DNA from: Dyadobacter pollutisoli | GTDB taxonomy: Bacteria; Bacteroidota; Bacteroidia; Cytophagales; Spirosomataceae | Direction: 5' to 3' | DNA length: 64,000 bases | Assembly: GCF_026625565.1 (NCBI RefSeq) | Contig: NZ_CP112998.1 | Location: 3,598,501-3,662,500, forward strand | In this document: piece after piece, positions 1 through 9,210 of the stretch | How the letters are laid out: each line of letters begins with the position of its first letter | How positions within the stretch are numbered: position 1 is the first letter of the stretch | The notes under the pieces: generated by a model | What the model saw: only the letters and a program-made list of their open reading frames with translations | The model's database searches: none | What the model was told of the DNA's origin: nothing | Position numbers and translations under genes: made by a program

Positions 1-22
1 CATGAGGGAATTGTTTATTAAA

Positions 23-51
23 CAAAACTAAGACTGATTTAAAACCACCAA
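23..51 (-). promoter_or_regulatory. Candidate promoter of a gene leaving the left edge
   Basis: On the minus strand TAGTTTTG (23-30) matches the Bacteroidota -7 consensus TAnnTTTG, and a TTG (49-51) lies 18 bases upstream as a possible -33 element. Bases 1-3 read CAT, an ATG on the minus strand, so a leftward gene may begin there. Only the start codon would be inside the window, so the gene cannot be identified. Confidence 0.25.
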
Positions 52-372
52 GACAAATATTGCCTTAGCTCACTGCAATTATAATTTATTCATTTTAAAA
101 CATTATTATTTTTGGGGTGAGACGAGCGATTTCCAGGGTGTATCCCAGGCTCCTTGGGGCGGCATTTACGCTCTTGAAAAGCCGCCACAACACATTTAAA
201 CCTTTTACTACACCCGGCTATCCAATACGAGCTACCGGCCAAGAAGACAAAGTGTTATCAAATTAAGAGCTAACATTTTATGGATTTTACCCGCTCGTTG
301 TAAGAGTTTGTTTTGTACTTTTTTCATTTTAGGAAAATAACCTTCTATGAACCGACCTATTCCCCTAAAAGC
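52..372. other. Intergenic stretch without a recognisable gene
   Basis: No convincing coding region, RNA gene or mobile element was seen. An open frame on the minus strand (232-495) runs through the terminator hairpin at 373-410 and has no recognisable domain, so it was not called. The part up to about 120 is AT-rich and fits a promoter region for a gene leaving the left edge. Confidence 0.4.
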
Positions 373-410
373 AAGACCGCCCGTCCGGTTCAGGGGACAG
401 GCGGTCTTTT
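373..410 (-). terminator. Intrinsic terminator, possibly bidirectional
   Basis: The arms AAGACCGCC (373-381) and GGCGGTCTT (400-408) form a perfect 9-bp stem, with T-rich sequence on both outer sides. It lies about 125 bases past the stop codon of the second DUF4097 gene and probably ends the sigma/anti-sigma/DUF4097 transcript. Confidence 0.6.
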
Positions 411-535
411 GCCGGATATATGCAATTTGGATAAAAACGAGGAGACAAAAATACCTCCCCAGAGTTGGGACGTTCAGTATGTCATCACCGGACACTCATT
501 CCAGGGATCTTCGCCGGTTTTAATGTATTTGTATT

Positions 536-1237
536 TCAATCCCGTTTCCGGAAATACACATTGTTGCTGATCGATTCAAGCCTCACTTCCGGCCCGCCGC
601 CATTGAACGTCCCTTCCAGCAAATAGCCGACAATGGGGTCTTTTTGCTTCTTATTTTTGAAATCAATGTTCAGGTCTGAATACACTTCGCCGGTAATGGT
701 TTTCATCGCGACATTAGCGCCTGTCGCCTTTGGCCAGCTCATATCCACATATCCGCTGATCGTTTTGGCTAGAACCGTCGCAGTAGCACCTTCAATATCA
801 ATGTTGCCGTTAATCGTCTCCAGTTTCAGCTTTGCCTGGCGTGGCAGGTACACCTGGTAAGTGATTTCACTGCATACATAGTAGCGCTCGTTGCCGTTGC
901 TGCTGTTCCACGTACTTTTTTTACTGCCTGGGCAATCCTCTCCTTTCCCTTGTTTCAGCAACTCCTGATCATAATCTGTTTTCAGGGTCACCTCATCCGC
1001 CGTTGTACTTTTGGTAACCAGCAGGCCATCATTCAACTTTCCCTTGTTGATCGTAACCGCAATACGTACAGACACTTCTGCTTTATCCCAATACCTAACC
1101 CTGATGCTGTCCGCAAATTTCAAATTCAGGTTCACGGTCTTGCCGGCCGAGTATGGCAGACTGTTTTCAATGATCTTCTGGGCGAAAAGCGGACCGCTTA
1201 TCAAGGCAAGGGCGAACAGGAATAGTATATTTTTCAT
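536..1237 (-). CDS. DUF4097-type exported beta-repeat protein (second copy)
   Basis: The 233-residue protein begins with a hydrophobic signal peptide (about residues 1-19, ending LFAQ), so it is probably exported. The C-terminal half has short repeated strands of the type LETINGNIDIEG and MKTITGEVYSDLN, characteristic of the DUF4097 putative-adhesin beta-helix family. It follows a related 262-residue gene by 27 bases, on the same strand as an ECF sigma factor and a membrane anti-sigma-like protein, so it is probably the last gene of that operon. Family proteins are thought to be surface or envelope proteins, but no biochemical role is established. A CxxxK pair of cysteines near residues 101-122 is not shared with the neighbouring copy. 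Confidence 0.8.
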   Translation of the reverse strand: MKNILFLFALALISGPLFAQKIIENSLPYSAGKTVNLNLKFADSIRVRYWDKAEVSVRIAVTINKGKLNDGLLVTKSTTADEVTLKTDYDQELLKQGKGEDCPGSKKSTWNSSNGNERYYVCSEITYQVYLPRQAKLKLETINGNIDIEGATATVLAKTISGYVDMSWPKATGANVAMKTITGEVYSDLNIDFKNKKQKDPIVGYLLEGTFNGGGPEVRLESISNNVYFRKRD

Positions 1238-1264
1238 GGTTTAGATTGCTATTTGAGTGAACTA

Positions 1265-2053
1265 TTACTTTTGCTTACGGATATAAATGTCACTGCTTAT
1301 GGTATTGAGCTGGATTTCAACCCCACCTCCATTGGTAGTACCTTCAATGTTGCTGCCACCTCCCACTTTCGACATTCCGTCCTTTGAATTTTTAAGCCCC
1401 AGGTCAAAATCCGTGTACATTTCACCATTGATCGAGCGTAATTTCAGGTTAGACTTCACCGTCGCAGGCAACGACACATCAATCACCCCACTAATGCTCG
1501 AAATCGCAGTGGGCTTGCCCTGGTTTACATTGGAAAAAGCTGCCTTCACGTCCCCGCTCGTACTGTTCGCTACCACCGGGCCAGTCACGTTGTTGAGATT
1601 AATATTGGCATTATTGGTACGAATTTCCAAGTCCCCATCCACATTATTGACGCTTATTCCCGCTCCTCCCTGCCAGTTGGTTTGCTGATATAAAACAGAA
1701 ACCTGGCGCGGTATACGCATCGTATATTTGATAGACTTGCGGGTAGCTTTCTCGATTTTCAGGCCATTGGCATCCGGAGTGACCGATAGTCCTATTCCCG
1801 AATTGTCCACCGCGGTATAGTAAAGCGGCTTCAAACCCTTCGCACGCTCAGGCGGCGCCTCATACCCTGACGAGGCCTGGATCACGACCTCGTCGCCATT
1901 GTACCCTTCAATTTTGATATCGCTATCCGCCATTTCAATGGTTAGTTTCCGATCTTTCGAATTGGCCAGTTTGGTTTTGAATTCCGGGGTTTGCGCCTGT
2001 ACACTTGTCAGGCAGCAAAGTAGTCCCATACTTACTAAAAGCACTTTTTTCAT
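1265..2053 (-). CDS. DUF4097-type exported beta-repeat protein (first copy)
   Basis: This 262-residue protein has a signal peptide (residues 1-20, ending VQAQ) followed by DUF4097-type repeats such as VNNVDGDLEIRTNN, NSTSGDVKAAFSN and LRSINGEMYTDFD. It ends in IRKQK, close to the VYFRKRD end of the next gene, so the two are probably paralogues from a tandem duplication. It lies 50 bases downstream of the HEAT-repeat anti-sigma-like gene. An envelope or surface role is inferred from the family; no catalytic motif is visible. Confidence 0.8.
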   Translation of the reverse strand: MKKVLLVSMGLLCCLTSVQAQTPEFKTKLANSKDRKLTIEMADSDIKIEGYNGDEVVIQASSGYEAPPERAKGLKPLYYTAVDNSGIGLSVTPDANGLKIEKATRKSIKYTMRIPRQVSVLYQQTNWQGGAGISVNNVDGDLEIRTNNANINLNNVTGPVVANSTSGDVKAAFSNVNQGKPTAISSISGVIDVSLPATVKSNLKLRSINGEMYTDFDLGLKNSKDGMSKVGGGSNIEGTTNGGGVEIQLNTISSDIYIRKQK

Positions 2054-2103
2054 GGTTTTGATTAAAAAATTATTGGTAAATGATAAATCCGAAGGGTCAG
2101 GTA

Positions 2104-2904
2104 TTACAATGTCAATGGTTTAGGTGAAGCTTTCGGTCCTTCAAGCCGGTATACCGCCTCCTCTGCTTTCAACCTCACTACGTCCATCACCTCACTGTTG
2201 CGGGCCAGCTGCTGAAACTGGTTCACCGCACGTTTTTCCTTAATGGCCACCAACGATTCGATCAGCGATATCTGCACATTCGGATCCGTCTGAATGGCCA
2301 GGGAACGGATCAGCGCCTCGCTCACCTCCGGCTGCTCCTCGAAATGCACCAGTGCCTGGCATGCAGCCAGCCTCACATTGATATTCGGGTCAAAATTGAG
2401 GGTATTGATCAGTAGCTGGGTAATGTCATTATCTACATCCGACATTTCAAAACTCTGATTAACAGCCTGAATGCGTTCACTGGCCGACGTTATGCCGGTT
2501 TGCTCAAATGCCAGTACTTTTTTCATCTGGTTGGCCGCCGCCACATCTTCCGACTTGGCGAATATGCTCGCCGACTGCTGCCCTGATCTTGCCTGGAACA
2601 TCCAGCCACCGGTAAATCCGACGATCAGAAGCGTCAATCCGGCCGCTATTCCAATGAACCAGCTCGTAAACCTGCGCACCGGCCCCTGCTTTGGCGGATC
2701 AAGCCTAGCAGCCAGCTCACTACTGAATGTAAGCGAAGGATGCTCGTTCCTGGCTTCCTTAAAATAATTGAACTGCGCGGCATGGCTCTGCAAATGAGCC
2801 GGTACCTGGTTTCCCTGAAAAAATTCTTTCAGCTCGCGTTCTTCTTCCAGCGAGGTTTCGCCTTCGTAATATTTTTCAAGTAGTTTTTCAATATCCTGAT
2901 TCAT
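2104..2904 (-). CDS. Membrane anti-sigma-like protein with HEAT repeats
   Basis: The 266-residue protein has three parts: an N-terminal cytoplasmic helical segment of anti-sigma type (about 1-60, with YYEGETSLEEERELKEFF), one transmembrane helix (about 82-102) and a C-terminal HEAT-like helical repeat region (about 150-255) with pairs such as NVRLAACQALVHF and NVQISLIESLVAI. Its start overlaps the end of the ECF sigma gene by 17 bases, which implies translational coupling. It probably holds the sigma factor at the membrane and senses a periplasmic signal through the HEAT domain. A HEAT sensor on an anti-sigma factor is less common than FecR or RseA types. The pairing is inferred from position. 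Confidence 0.75.
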   Translation of the reverse strand: MNQDIEKLLEKYYEGETSLEEERELKEFFQGNQVPAHLQSHAAQFNYFKEARNEHPSLTFSSELAARLDPPKQGPVRRFTSWFIGIAAGLTLLIVGFTGGWMFQARSGQQSASIFAKSEDVAAANQMKKVLAFEQTGITSASERIQAVNQSFEMSDVDNDITQLLINTLNFDPNINVRLAACQALVHFEEQPEVSEALIRSLAIQTDPNVQISLIESLVAIKEKRAVNQFQQLARNSEVMDVVRLKAEEAVYRLEGPKASPKPLTL

Positions 2905-3406
2905 AGTCGTTTGCTTTAAGGTAATTGTCCCGGAGTTTCTGCCTCGCCCTCGAAAGGATCACACGAATGTTGGCATTGCTCAGCCCGGTGACCTGTTCAA
3001 TTTCTTCCAATGAATACTCCTCCACGTCTCTCAGGTGCAGTACCAGCTTTTGTTGCTCGGGCAGTTCGCCGATCAGCTTGTGGATCAGGCCGGCGCTGTC
3101 TGTGTTTTCTACCTGCCGGTAGGGCGAAACATCAGAGGATTGCACGGTGAGCATATCGGTATCTCCGCTGGTTTTCGTTTTGTGATGCGACTTCAACCTG
3201 TCCAGACATACATTTTTAGTCATTTGAACCGCAAGCGCTTCAATGCTCTGATACGTTTCAAGCTGCTGCCTGTTGACCCACAACCTCAGGAACACATCCT
3301 GAATAGCATCCTCCGCTTCCTCGCGATTGCGGAGAAACATTTGAGCAAGCCTGAAAAGGCGGCCCTGTACAGGGAGTATGCGTTGGTTAAAGGCTTGTAA
3401 ATCCAT
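2888..3406 (-). CDS. ECF RNA polymerase sigma factor
   Basis: The 172-residue protein has the two-domain layout of ECF sigma factors: region 2 (about 18-85, with NREEAEDAIQDVFLRLW) and region 4 (about 115-165, with LPEQQKLVLHLRDVEEYSLEEI and the HTH NIRVILSRARQKLR). It directs RNA polymerase to its own regulon, probably including the DUF4097 genes behind it. The anti-sigma-like gene overlaps its 3' end. A possible ECF-type promoter (AAC-N16-CGTC) precedes it, consistent with autoregulation. Confidence 0.9.
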   Translation of the reverse strand: MDLQAFNQRILPVQGRLFRLAQMFLRNREEAEDAIQDVFLRLWVNRQQLETYQSIEALAVQMTKNVCLDRLKSHHKTKTSGDTDMLTVQSSDVSPYRQVENTDSAGLIHKLIGELPEQQKLVLHLRDVEEYSLEEIEQVTGLSNANIRVILSRARQKLRDNYLKANDYESGY

Positions 3407-3418
3407 TTCAATGACAAA

Positions 3419-3445
3419 GACGACTGAGCCGGGAAAACGTTACAA
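3419..3445 (-). promoter_or_regulatory. Possible ECF-type promoter of the sigma gene
   Basis: On the minus strand GTAAC is followed, 16 bases after its AAC, by CGTC, the layout of many ECF promoters (-35 AAC, -10 CGTC). It ends only about 12 bases before the start codon, so the mRNA leader would be very short. A single match of this size can occur by chance. Confidence 0.25.
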
Positions 3446-3606
3446 GGTGAAGCAATTTTTTTTATTCCTGTCCAGCGCCGAACAACAAATGTTCGCAAAC
3501 GGACATTCGGCAAATGCAAAAACGCCTTTTTCATCAAATCAGCGAGGTTTTCAAAATTGGCAAGGGATTTGTTTTGCATTATTATAACTAATCAGTCCAT
3601 TGGTTT

Positions 3607-3951
3607 ATGAAAAGAACTTTTCTGGGAGAATTTGAAGAAATAGTCCTGCTTGTAGTAGCTGCCTGTACCGAGCAGGCATACGGTGTGACCATTTGGGAAA
3701 GCATCCAGCAATATACAGGTCGTACCATTTCCCTCAGCGCGGTACACGCTACCTTATACAGGCTCGAAGAAAAAGGATTTCTGACATCGGAAATGGGTGG
3801 CGCTACGGCCGAAAGAGGCGGTCGCAGAAAGCGGTATTTTACCATTACCAGCTATGGCAACCGGGGTTTACAGGAAATTCAGCAATTGCGCCAGCAACTT
3901 TGGCAAAATATTCCTGCTGAAAAGATGCAACCCAAACTTAGCTTCTCATAG
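3607..3951 (+). CDS. PadR-family transcriptional repressor
   Basis: The 114-residue protein is a PadR winged-helix regulator. It begins with LGEFEEIVLLVVAAC, followed by YGVTIWESIQQYTGRTISLSAVHATLYRLEEKGFL (broken here by GxxS phasing typical of the DNA-recognition helix and wing) and GGRRKRYFTITSYG. It is two bases upstream of a large permease gene that carries the N-terminal prefix domain found on permeases encoded with PadR genes. It probably represses this operon and responds to a small ligand or envelope stress. Confidence 0.88.
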   Translation: MKRTFLGEFEEIVLLVVAACTEQAYGVTIWESIQQYTGRTISLSAVHATLYRLEEKGFLTSEMGGATAERGGRRKRYFTITSYGNRGLQEIQQLRQQLWQNIPAEKMQPKLSFS

Positions 3952-3953
3952 CC

Positions 3954-6587
3954 ATGGAAGAGCCGAAAAAAAATCCCAGCCCGCCTAAGTGGATCGATTA
4001 CCTGCTCGGTGTCGTTATCGCGCCGCATTTCCTGGAAGATGTCATCGGCGACCTGCATGAAGTTTTCCTGATCTTGGCAAAAAAATCCGGACATCAAAAA
4101 GCAAAATGGCTGTACCTGTTCGCCGCCGTCAAATATATCAGGCCTTATTTCATCAAAAGAAAGCCCGCACAATATTCCCCTACCTACTTATTTAGCCCTG
4201 AAATGATCAAGAACTACTTCAAAATCTCGCTCCGGACGCTGGCCAAAAACAAGGCTTACAGCTTCATTAACATCACCGGACTCGCCATGGGAATGGCCGT
4301 GGCCATGCTGATCGGATTATGGATCTACGATGAACTTTCGTTTGACCGCAATTTTCAGAATTATGGCCGCATTGCGCAGATCATGCAGCACCAGACTTTC
4401 AATGGACAGATCGGAACCCAGAACTCGGTCCCATTTCCGCTGGGTCCTGAGCTACGGCGTAATTATGGCGCTGACTTTAAGTACGTGGTCATGTCCTCCT
4501 GGACTAACCCGCATATCGTGACCGTCGGGGACAAGAAACTTTCCAAAAAAGGGACATTTATAGAACCGGAGGCAACTGAAATGCTGAGCCTCAAAATGCT
4601 GAGCGGCACTCGTTCAGGCCTGAAAGACCCCTATTCCATTATGCTTTCCGAGTCGGTGGCAAAAGCGTATTTCGGCGATGCCGATCCGCTCGAAAAGACG
4701 ATGAAGATCGACAATAGCCTTTCTGTAAAGGTTACCGGCGTGTATGAAGATCTTCCGTTCAATTCATCATTCCGGGACATGGGGTTTATGCTGCCGTGGC
4801 AACTCATGATCGTTGCTAATCCCTGGCTAAAAACGATGGAGGACCCGTGGCGGCCCAATGCCTACCTGACCTATGTTCAATTGAATAAGCACGCCGATGT
4901 CGATAAAGCCTCAGCGAAAATCAAAGACATCAAAGTTAAAACCATTAATAAAGAGCAACTCAAATACAAGCCCGAGGTCTTTCTGAATGCGATGAGCGAC
5001 TGGCATCTCTACTCGGAATTCAAGGGCGGGGTAAGAATAGGTGGACGCATTGAATTTGTTTGGCTTTTCGGCACGATCGGAGCGTTTGTGTTGCTTCTGG
5101 CCTGTATTAATTTCATGAACCTGAGTACTGCCCGCTCTGAAAAACGAGCGAAGGAAGTAGGCATTCGTAAAGCAGTAGGCTCCGTACGTGCCCAGCTGAT
5201 CACCCAGTTTTTCAGCGAATCGTTCCTGGTTGTTGCTTTTGCTTTTGTACTTTCAATTTTGCTGGTGCAGCTTATTTTGCCGTTTTTCAATGAAGTGGCC
5301 GATAAAAAGATCACCATGCTCTGGACCAGTCCGGTATTCTGGCTGTCAAGTATCGGTTTCAGTGTGATTACGGCTATCGTTGCAGGCAGCTATCCCGCCT
5401 TGTACCTGTCAGCTTTTCAGCCGGTTAAGGTTTTGAAAGGCACATTCCGCGCGGGCCGTTTTGCTGCCATTCCCCGTAAAGTACTGGTAGTAGTACAGTT
5501 CACGGTTTCCATTACTCTGATCATCGGTACCGTGGTTGTCTTCAAACAAATCCAATTCGCAAAAAACCGTCCGGTAGGTTACAGTCGCGACGGACTACTG
5601 ACACTTTACCGCTCAACACCCGACATTCATAAACATTTCGACGCGGTACGCGAGGAGCTTAAAACCTCCGGCGCCATATCAGAAATAGCCGAATCCAATA
5701 GCCCTGCGACCGAATCCTGGTCCTCGACGAGCGGTTTTGAATGGCAAGGCAAAGACCCAACACAGTCAGTGGATTTTAATTTTGATGAAGTATCACACGA
5801 TTATGGTAAAACGATTGGCTGGCAGTTTTTACAGGGCCGTGATTTTTCACGGGAGTTCGCCACCGATTCGGTAGCATTGGTGGTCAATGAAACAGCTGTA
5901 AAATTCATGGGGCTGCAAAATCCGGTAGACGCGCCTTTGACCTGGTTCAAAAAACCTTACAAGATCATCGGCGTCATCAAAGACCTGGTTGTACAGTCGC
6001 CCTACGCCCCTGTCAGCCCCCTGTTCTTTTGCCTGGCCGCGGATGGAGGCGGCGTAGTCAACATCAGGATCAATCCGGCCATCAGTACCGCCAGTTCGCT
6101 GGAAAAGATCAAGAAGGTTTTCGGAAAATACGATCCCGGATCCCCATTTGAATATGAATTTGTAGATCAGGTATATGCCAGGAAGTTTTTTGACGAGGTG
6201 CGCATCGGCAAGCTGACTACATTTTTCTCTGTATTGGCGGTGTTGATCAGCTGTTTGGGACTTTTCGGCGTAGCATCATTCATTGCCGAGCAGCGTACCA
6301 AGGAAATAGGTGTTAGAAAAGTGCTTGGTGCAACCATATTGAATGTTTGGAGCATGTTATCGAAGGATTTTGTGCTGCTCGTTTGCCTCGCATTTCTCAT
6401 TGCTGCACCTTGCTCCTACTATTTTCTGGACGGCTGGCTGCAAAAATATGAGTACCGGACCGATATTTCTTGGTGGATATTCGCCCTTACCGGCCTGGGA
6501 ACAATGCTGATCACATTGGCGACCGTCAGTTTCCAGGCGATCAAAGCCGCTATGATGAACCCGATCAAAAGCCTGAGATCTGAATGA
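3954..6587 (+). CDS. ABC transporter permease, FtsX/MacB type, with PadR-linked prefix domain
   Basis: The 877-residue membrane protein has an N-terminal prefix domain (about 1-80, PPKWIDYLLGVV ... FLEDVIGDLHEVF), then two copies of the MacB periplasmic core plus FtsX permease arrangement. The first transmembrane helix is near 105-125, a helix group at about 370-500 carries NFMNLSTARSEKRAKEVGIRKAVG, and a C-terminal group at about 755-870 carries EQRTKEIGVRKVLGAT. Such permeases work with a separate ATPase in mechanotransmission or export of peptides, lipids or drugs. No ATPase gene lies nearby, so the partner must be encoded elsewhere. The 3' end overlaps the next permease gene by four bases (ATGA). 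Confidence 0.88.
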   Translation: MEEPKKNPSPPKWIDYLLGVVIAPHFLEDVIGDLHEVFLILAKKSGHQKAKWLYLFAAVKYIRPYFIKRKPAQYSPTYLFSPEMIKNYFKISLRTLAKNKAYSFINITGLAMGMAVAMLIGLWIYDELSFDRNFQNYGRIAQIMQHQTFNGQIGTQNSVPFPLGPELRRNYGADFKYVVMSSWTNPHIVTVGDKKLSKKGTFIEPEATEMLSLKMLSGTRSGLKDPYSIMLSESVAKAYFGDADPLEKTMKIDNSLSVKVTGVYEDLPFNSSFRDMGFMLPWQLMIVANPWLKTMEDPWRPNAYLTYVQLNKHADVDKASAKIKDIKVKTINKEQLKYKPEVFLNAMSDWHLYSEFKGGVRIGGRIEFVWLFGTIGAFVLLLACINFMNLSTARSEKRAKEVGIRKAVGSVRAQLITQFFSESFLVVAFAFVLSILLVQLILPFFNEVADKKITMLWTSPVFWLSSIGFSVITAIVAGSYPALYLSAFQPVKVLKGTFRAGRFAAIPRKVLVVVQFTVSITLIIGTVVVFKQIQFAKNRPVGYSRDGLLTLYRSTPDIHKHFDAVREELKTSGAISEIAESNSPATESWSSTSGFEWQGKDPTQSVDFNFDEVSHDYGKTIGWQFLQGRDFSREFATDSVALVVNETAVKFMGLQNPVDAPLTWFKKPYKIIGVIKDLVVQSPYAPVSPLFFCLAADGGGVVNIRINPAISTASSLEKIKKVFGKYDPGSPFEYEFVDQVYARKFFDEVRIGKLTTFFSVLAVLISCLGLFGVASFIAEQRTKEIGVRKVLGATILNVWSMLSKDFVLLVCLAFLIAAPCSYYFLDGWLQKYEYRTDISWWIFALTGLGTMLITLATVSFQAIKAAMMNPIKSLRSE

Positions 6588-9202
6588 GTGTGACACCGAA
6601 ACCTCCGCGCTGGGCTGACTATCTCCTCGAAAAATGGGTCGATGACCGTTTTCTGGAAGATATTCAGGGGAACCTGTATGAAGTTTTTGTAAAAAATGTG
6701 AAACAGGGTAACCTTGCCAAAGCGCGTCGGGAATATGCATTTGCCGCTGTCAGGCATTTAAATCCGTATTTTTTCAAAGAAAAATCCAACGAAACCCGCT
6801 CCGTCAATATGCTGAGTTTTGATATGCTCCGTAATTATTTCAAAGCAGCCTGGCGTCATTTGCTGAAAGACCGGCAATTCACCATGCTCAATCTCATAGG
6901 GCTTTCCACGGGCTTGGTCTGCACATTGCTCATCTGTTTGTGGGTTACCGACGAATTGGGTTTTGATAAATTTCACGCAAAGGACAACCGGCTTTACGAA
7001 GTCATGATCCACGAAAAGAGCAGCAGTGGGATTGCAACTTCCAATGGTACCGGCGACCGAATGGGTGAAACCCTCGTACAGGAAATGCCGGAAGTTGAAA
7101 TGGCCGTTACCACCACACCGTCAACCTGGTTTCAGAAATTCAGCCTTTCGGTCGGAAACAACACGGTGAGTGCCGGGGGAAACTTTGTCGGTCAGGATTA
7201 TTTCAATGTATTTTCTTTTCCCTTGGTGCAAGGGAACAAAAATCAAGCGCTGGTCAATAAGAACTCCATTGCTATCTCTGAAAAACTAGCTGTACAACTC
7301 TTCCATTCCGCAGACCAGGCGGCAGGAAAAATCGTTGAATGGAAATGGCTGTCTTTCTCAGGAAAGTGCCTGATTACAGCCGTCTTCAAGGATTTTCCGG
7401 TCAATTCTTCCCAGCAATATGATTTTCTTTTGTCAATGGATGCCTGGAACCAGATCATGCCACCAGGTAGTATGCCCAAAACCAGCAGCGGCCCATTCAA
7501 CAGTTTCATCGTATTGAAAGAAGGCGTCGACCCGGAACTTTTCGACCAGAAAATGGCAGATCTGGCCAAAACGAGTTTCAAAGATTCAACATCCAGATTG
7601 TTCCTGCATAAATATTCCGACGCCTACCTGCACGGCAAATTTGAAAACGGCGTACAAGCCGGCGGTAAGATTACCTATGTAGGTCTATTTGCATTGATTG
7701 CCGTCTTCATTCTGGTCATTGCCTGCATTAACTTCATGAACCTATCGACGGCCAAAGCTTCGGTCAGGGTCAAAGAAGTGGGTGTCAAAAAAGCACTTGG
7801 GGCGGCGAGGTCTACATTGGTGTTTCAGTACCTGGGTGAATCGCTGCTGATGAGTTTCATAGCATTGTTCATTGCTATTCTGGTAGTGGCACTGCTTTTG
7901 CCCCAGTTTAATGTCATAACCGGCAAGCACTTGACATTGCATTTTGAGCCGAAAATCGTTCTGATCATACTGGCAATTTCCATCATCACTGGGTTACTAG
8001 CGGGCAGCTATCCCGCATTGCACCTGTCCAGGTTCAGCCCCGCAACTACATTGAAAGGTGCCCTGGTTACTTCGTTTGGCGAATTGTGGGTGAGAAAAGG
8101 GCTGGTTGTTTTCCAGTTCACGGTGTCCGTCGTGTTCATTGTGTCGGTAGTGGTCGTTTACCGGCAGATCAATTATGTTCAGCATAAAAATCTGGGTTAC
8201 GACAAGGACAATATGCTCTATTTTGAAATGCAGGGACGTGTAGCCGAGCAACCTGAATCCTTCCTTGCCCGGCTGAAATCCGTGCCAGGAGTCGTGAATG
8301 CTTCCAGTATCCAGCAAAAAATTATCCTTCCGGCCTCTTTGCCAGGTACCGGTGTACGTTGGGATGGAAAAAATACCGACGACAGGATTCGCTTTTACCG
8401 CATGCCGGTGAATTACGATCTCATCGAAACCATTGGGATCAAAATAGCGGCCGGACGTAGCTTTTCACGAAGTTACGGCTCCGACACCGCCAATATTATC
8501 CTCAATGAGGCTGCTGTCAAAGCCATGGAACTTCAAGATCCTATTGGCAAAACCATCACGATCGGCAGCAACACCAGGCACATTGTCGGGGTGAGTAAAA
8601 ACTTCCATTTCAACTCATTGCACGAAGAAATCCGTCCGTTTATCCTCTGCTATTCCCCCTCCGAAACCATGCTCATCATGACTAAAATCGCGGCTGGAAA
8701 GGAGAAAGAAACCATTGCTAGAATGAGCAGTTTTTACAAATCCTTTAACCCAGGCTACTCATTTGACTACCAGTTCCTTGATCACGATTATCAGGTCCAA
8801 TACGCCTCCGAAACGGTGGTCTCAGAACTTGCGCGGTATTTTGCAGGCCTGGCCATTATCATATCCTGCCTCGGACTTTTCGGACTGGCAGCATTCACAG
8901 CCGAACGTCGAAAAAAGGAAATAGGCGTACGAAAAGTACTCGGCGCTACGGTCGGTAATGTAGTCGCCATGCTGACGAAAGACTTTCTGATATTGATATT
9001 GGTAGCCGTTGTGATCGCTTTCCCGCTGGCCTGGTGGCTCATGGACAGCTGGCTGCAAAACTTCGCATATCACATTTCAATCGGTACAGGAGTATTTATC
9101 GCAACCGGCCTGTTGATAGTGTTCATCACCTTAATAACCATTGGTTATCAGTCCGTTAAAGCAGCATTAATGAACCCGACGAGATCCTTGAAGGCGGATT
9201 AA
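6584..9202 (+). CDS. ABC transporter permease, FtsX/MacB type (second copy)
   Basis: This 872-residue protein matches its neighbour throughout: prefix domain (PPRWADYLLEKWVDDRFLEDIQGNLYEVF), first helix after about residue 100, NFMNLSTAKASVRVKEVGVKKALG in the middle and ERRKKEIGVRKVLGAT near the C-terminus. The start codon overlaps the preceding stop (ATGA), so translation is coupled. The two copies may form a heterodimer or two related transporters. The gene is convergent with the next one and only eight bases separate the stop codons. Confidence 0.88.
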   Translation: MSVTPKPPRWADYLLEKWVDDRFLEDIQGNLYEVFVKNVKQGNLAKARREYAFAAVRHLNPYFFKEKSNETRSVNMLSFDMLRNYFKAAWRHLLKDRQFTMLNLIGLSTGLVCTLLICLWVTDELGFDKFHAKDNRLYEVMIHEKSSSGIATSNGTGDRMGETLVQEMPEVEMAVTTTPSTWFQKFSLSVGNNTVSAGGNFVGQDYFNVFSFPLVQGNKNQALVNKNSIAISEKLAVQLFHSADQAAGKIVEWKWLSFSGKCLITAVFKDFPVNSSQQYDFLLSMDAWNQIMPPGSMPKTSSGPFNSFIVLKEGVDPELFDQKMADLAKTSFKDSTSRLFLHKYSDAYLHGKFENGVQAGGKITYVGLFALIAVFILVIACINFMNLSTAKASVRVKEVGVKKALGAARSTLVFQYLGESLLMSFIALFIAILVVALLLPQFNVITGKHLTLHFEPKIVLIILAISIITGLLAGSYPALHLSRFSPATTLKGALVTSFGELWVRKGLVVFQFTVSVVFIVSVVVVYRQINYVQHKNLGYDKDNMLYFEMQGRVAEQPESFLARLKSVPGVVNASSIQQKIILPASLPGTGVRWDGKNTDDRIRFYRMPVNYDLIETIGIKIAAGRSFSRSYGSDTANIILNEAAVKAMELQDPIGKTITIGSNTRHIVGVSKNFHFNSLHEEIRPFILCYSPSETMLIMTKIAAGKEKETIARMSSFYKSFNPGYSFDYQFLDHDYQVQYASETVVSELARYFAGLAIIISCLGLFGLAAFTAERRKKEIGVRKVLGATVGNVVAMLTKDFLILILVAVVIAFPLAWWLMDSWLQNFAYHISIGTGVFIATGLLIVFITLITIGYQSVKAALMNPTRSLKAD

Positions 9203-9210
9203 TTACTGAT

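Noticed and set aside
232..495. Open frame of 87 residues on the minus strand
   Set aside because: It runs through the terminator hairpin at 373-410 and shows no known domain or signal.
9203..9210. Missing terminator in the eight-base gap of two convergent genes
   Set aside because: Convergent genes with short gaps are common and no further structure is seen.
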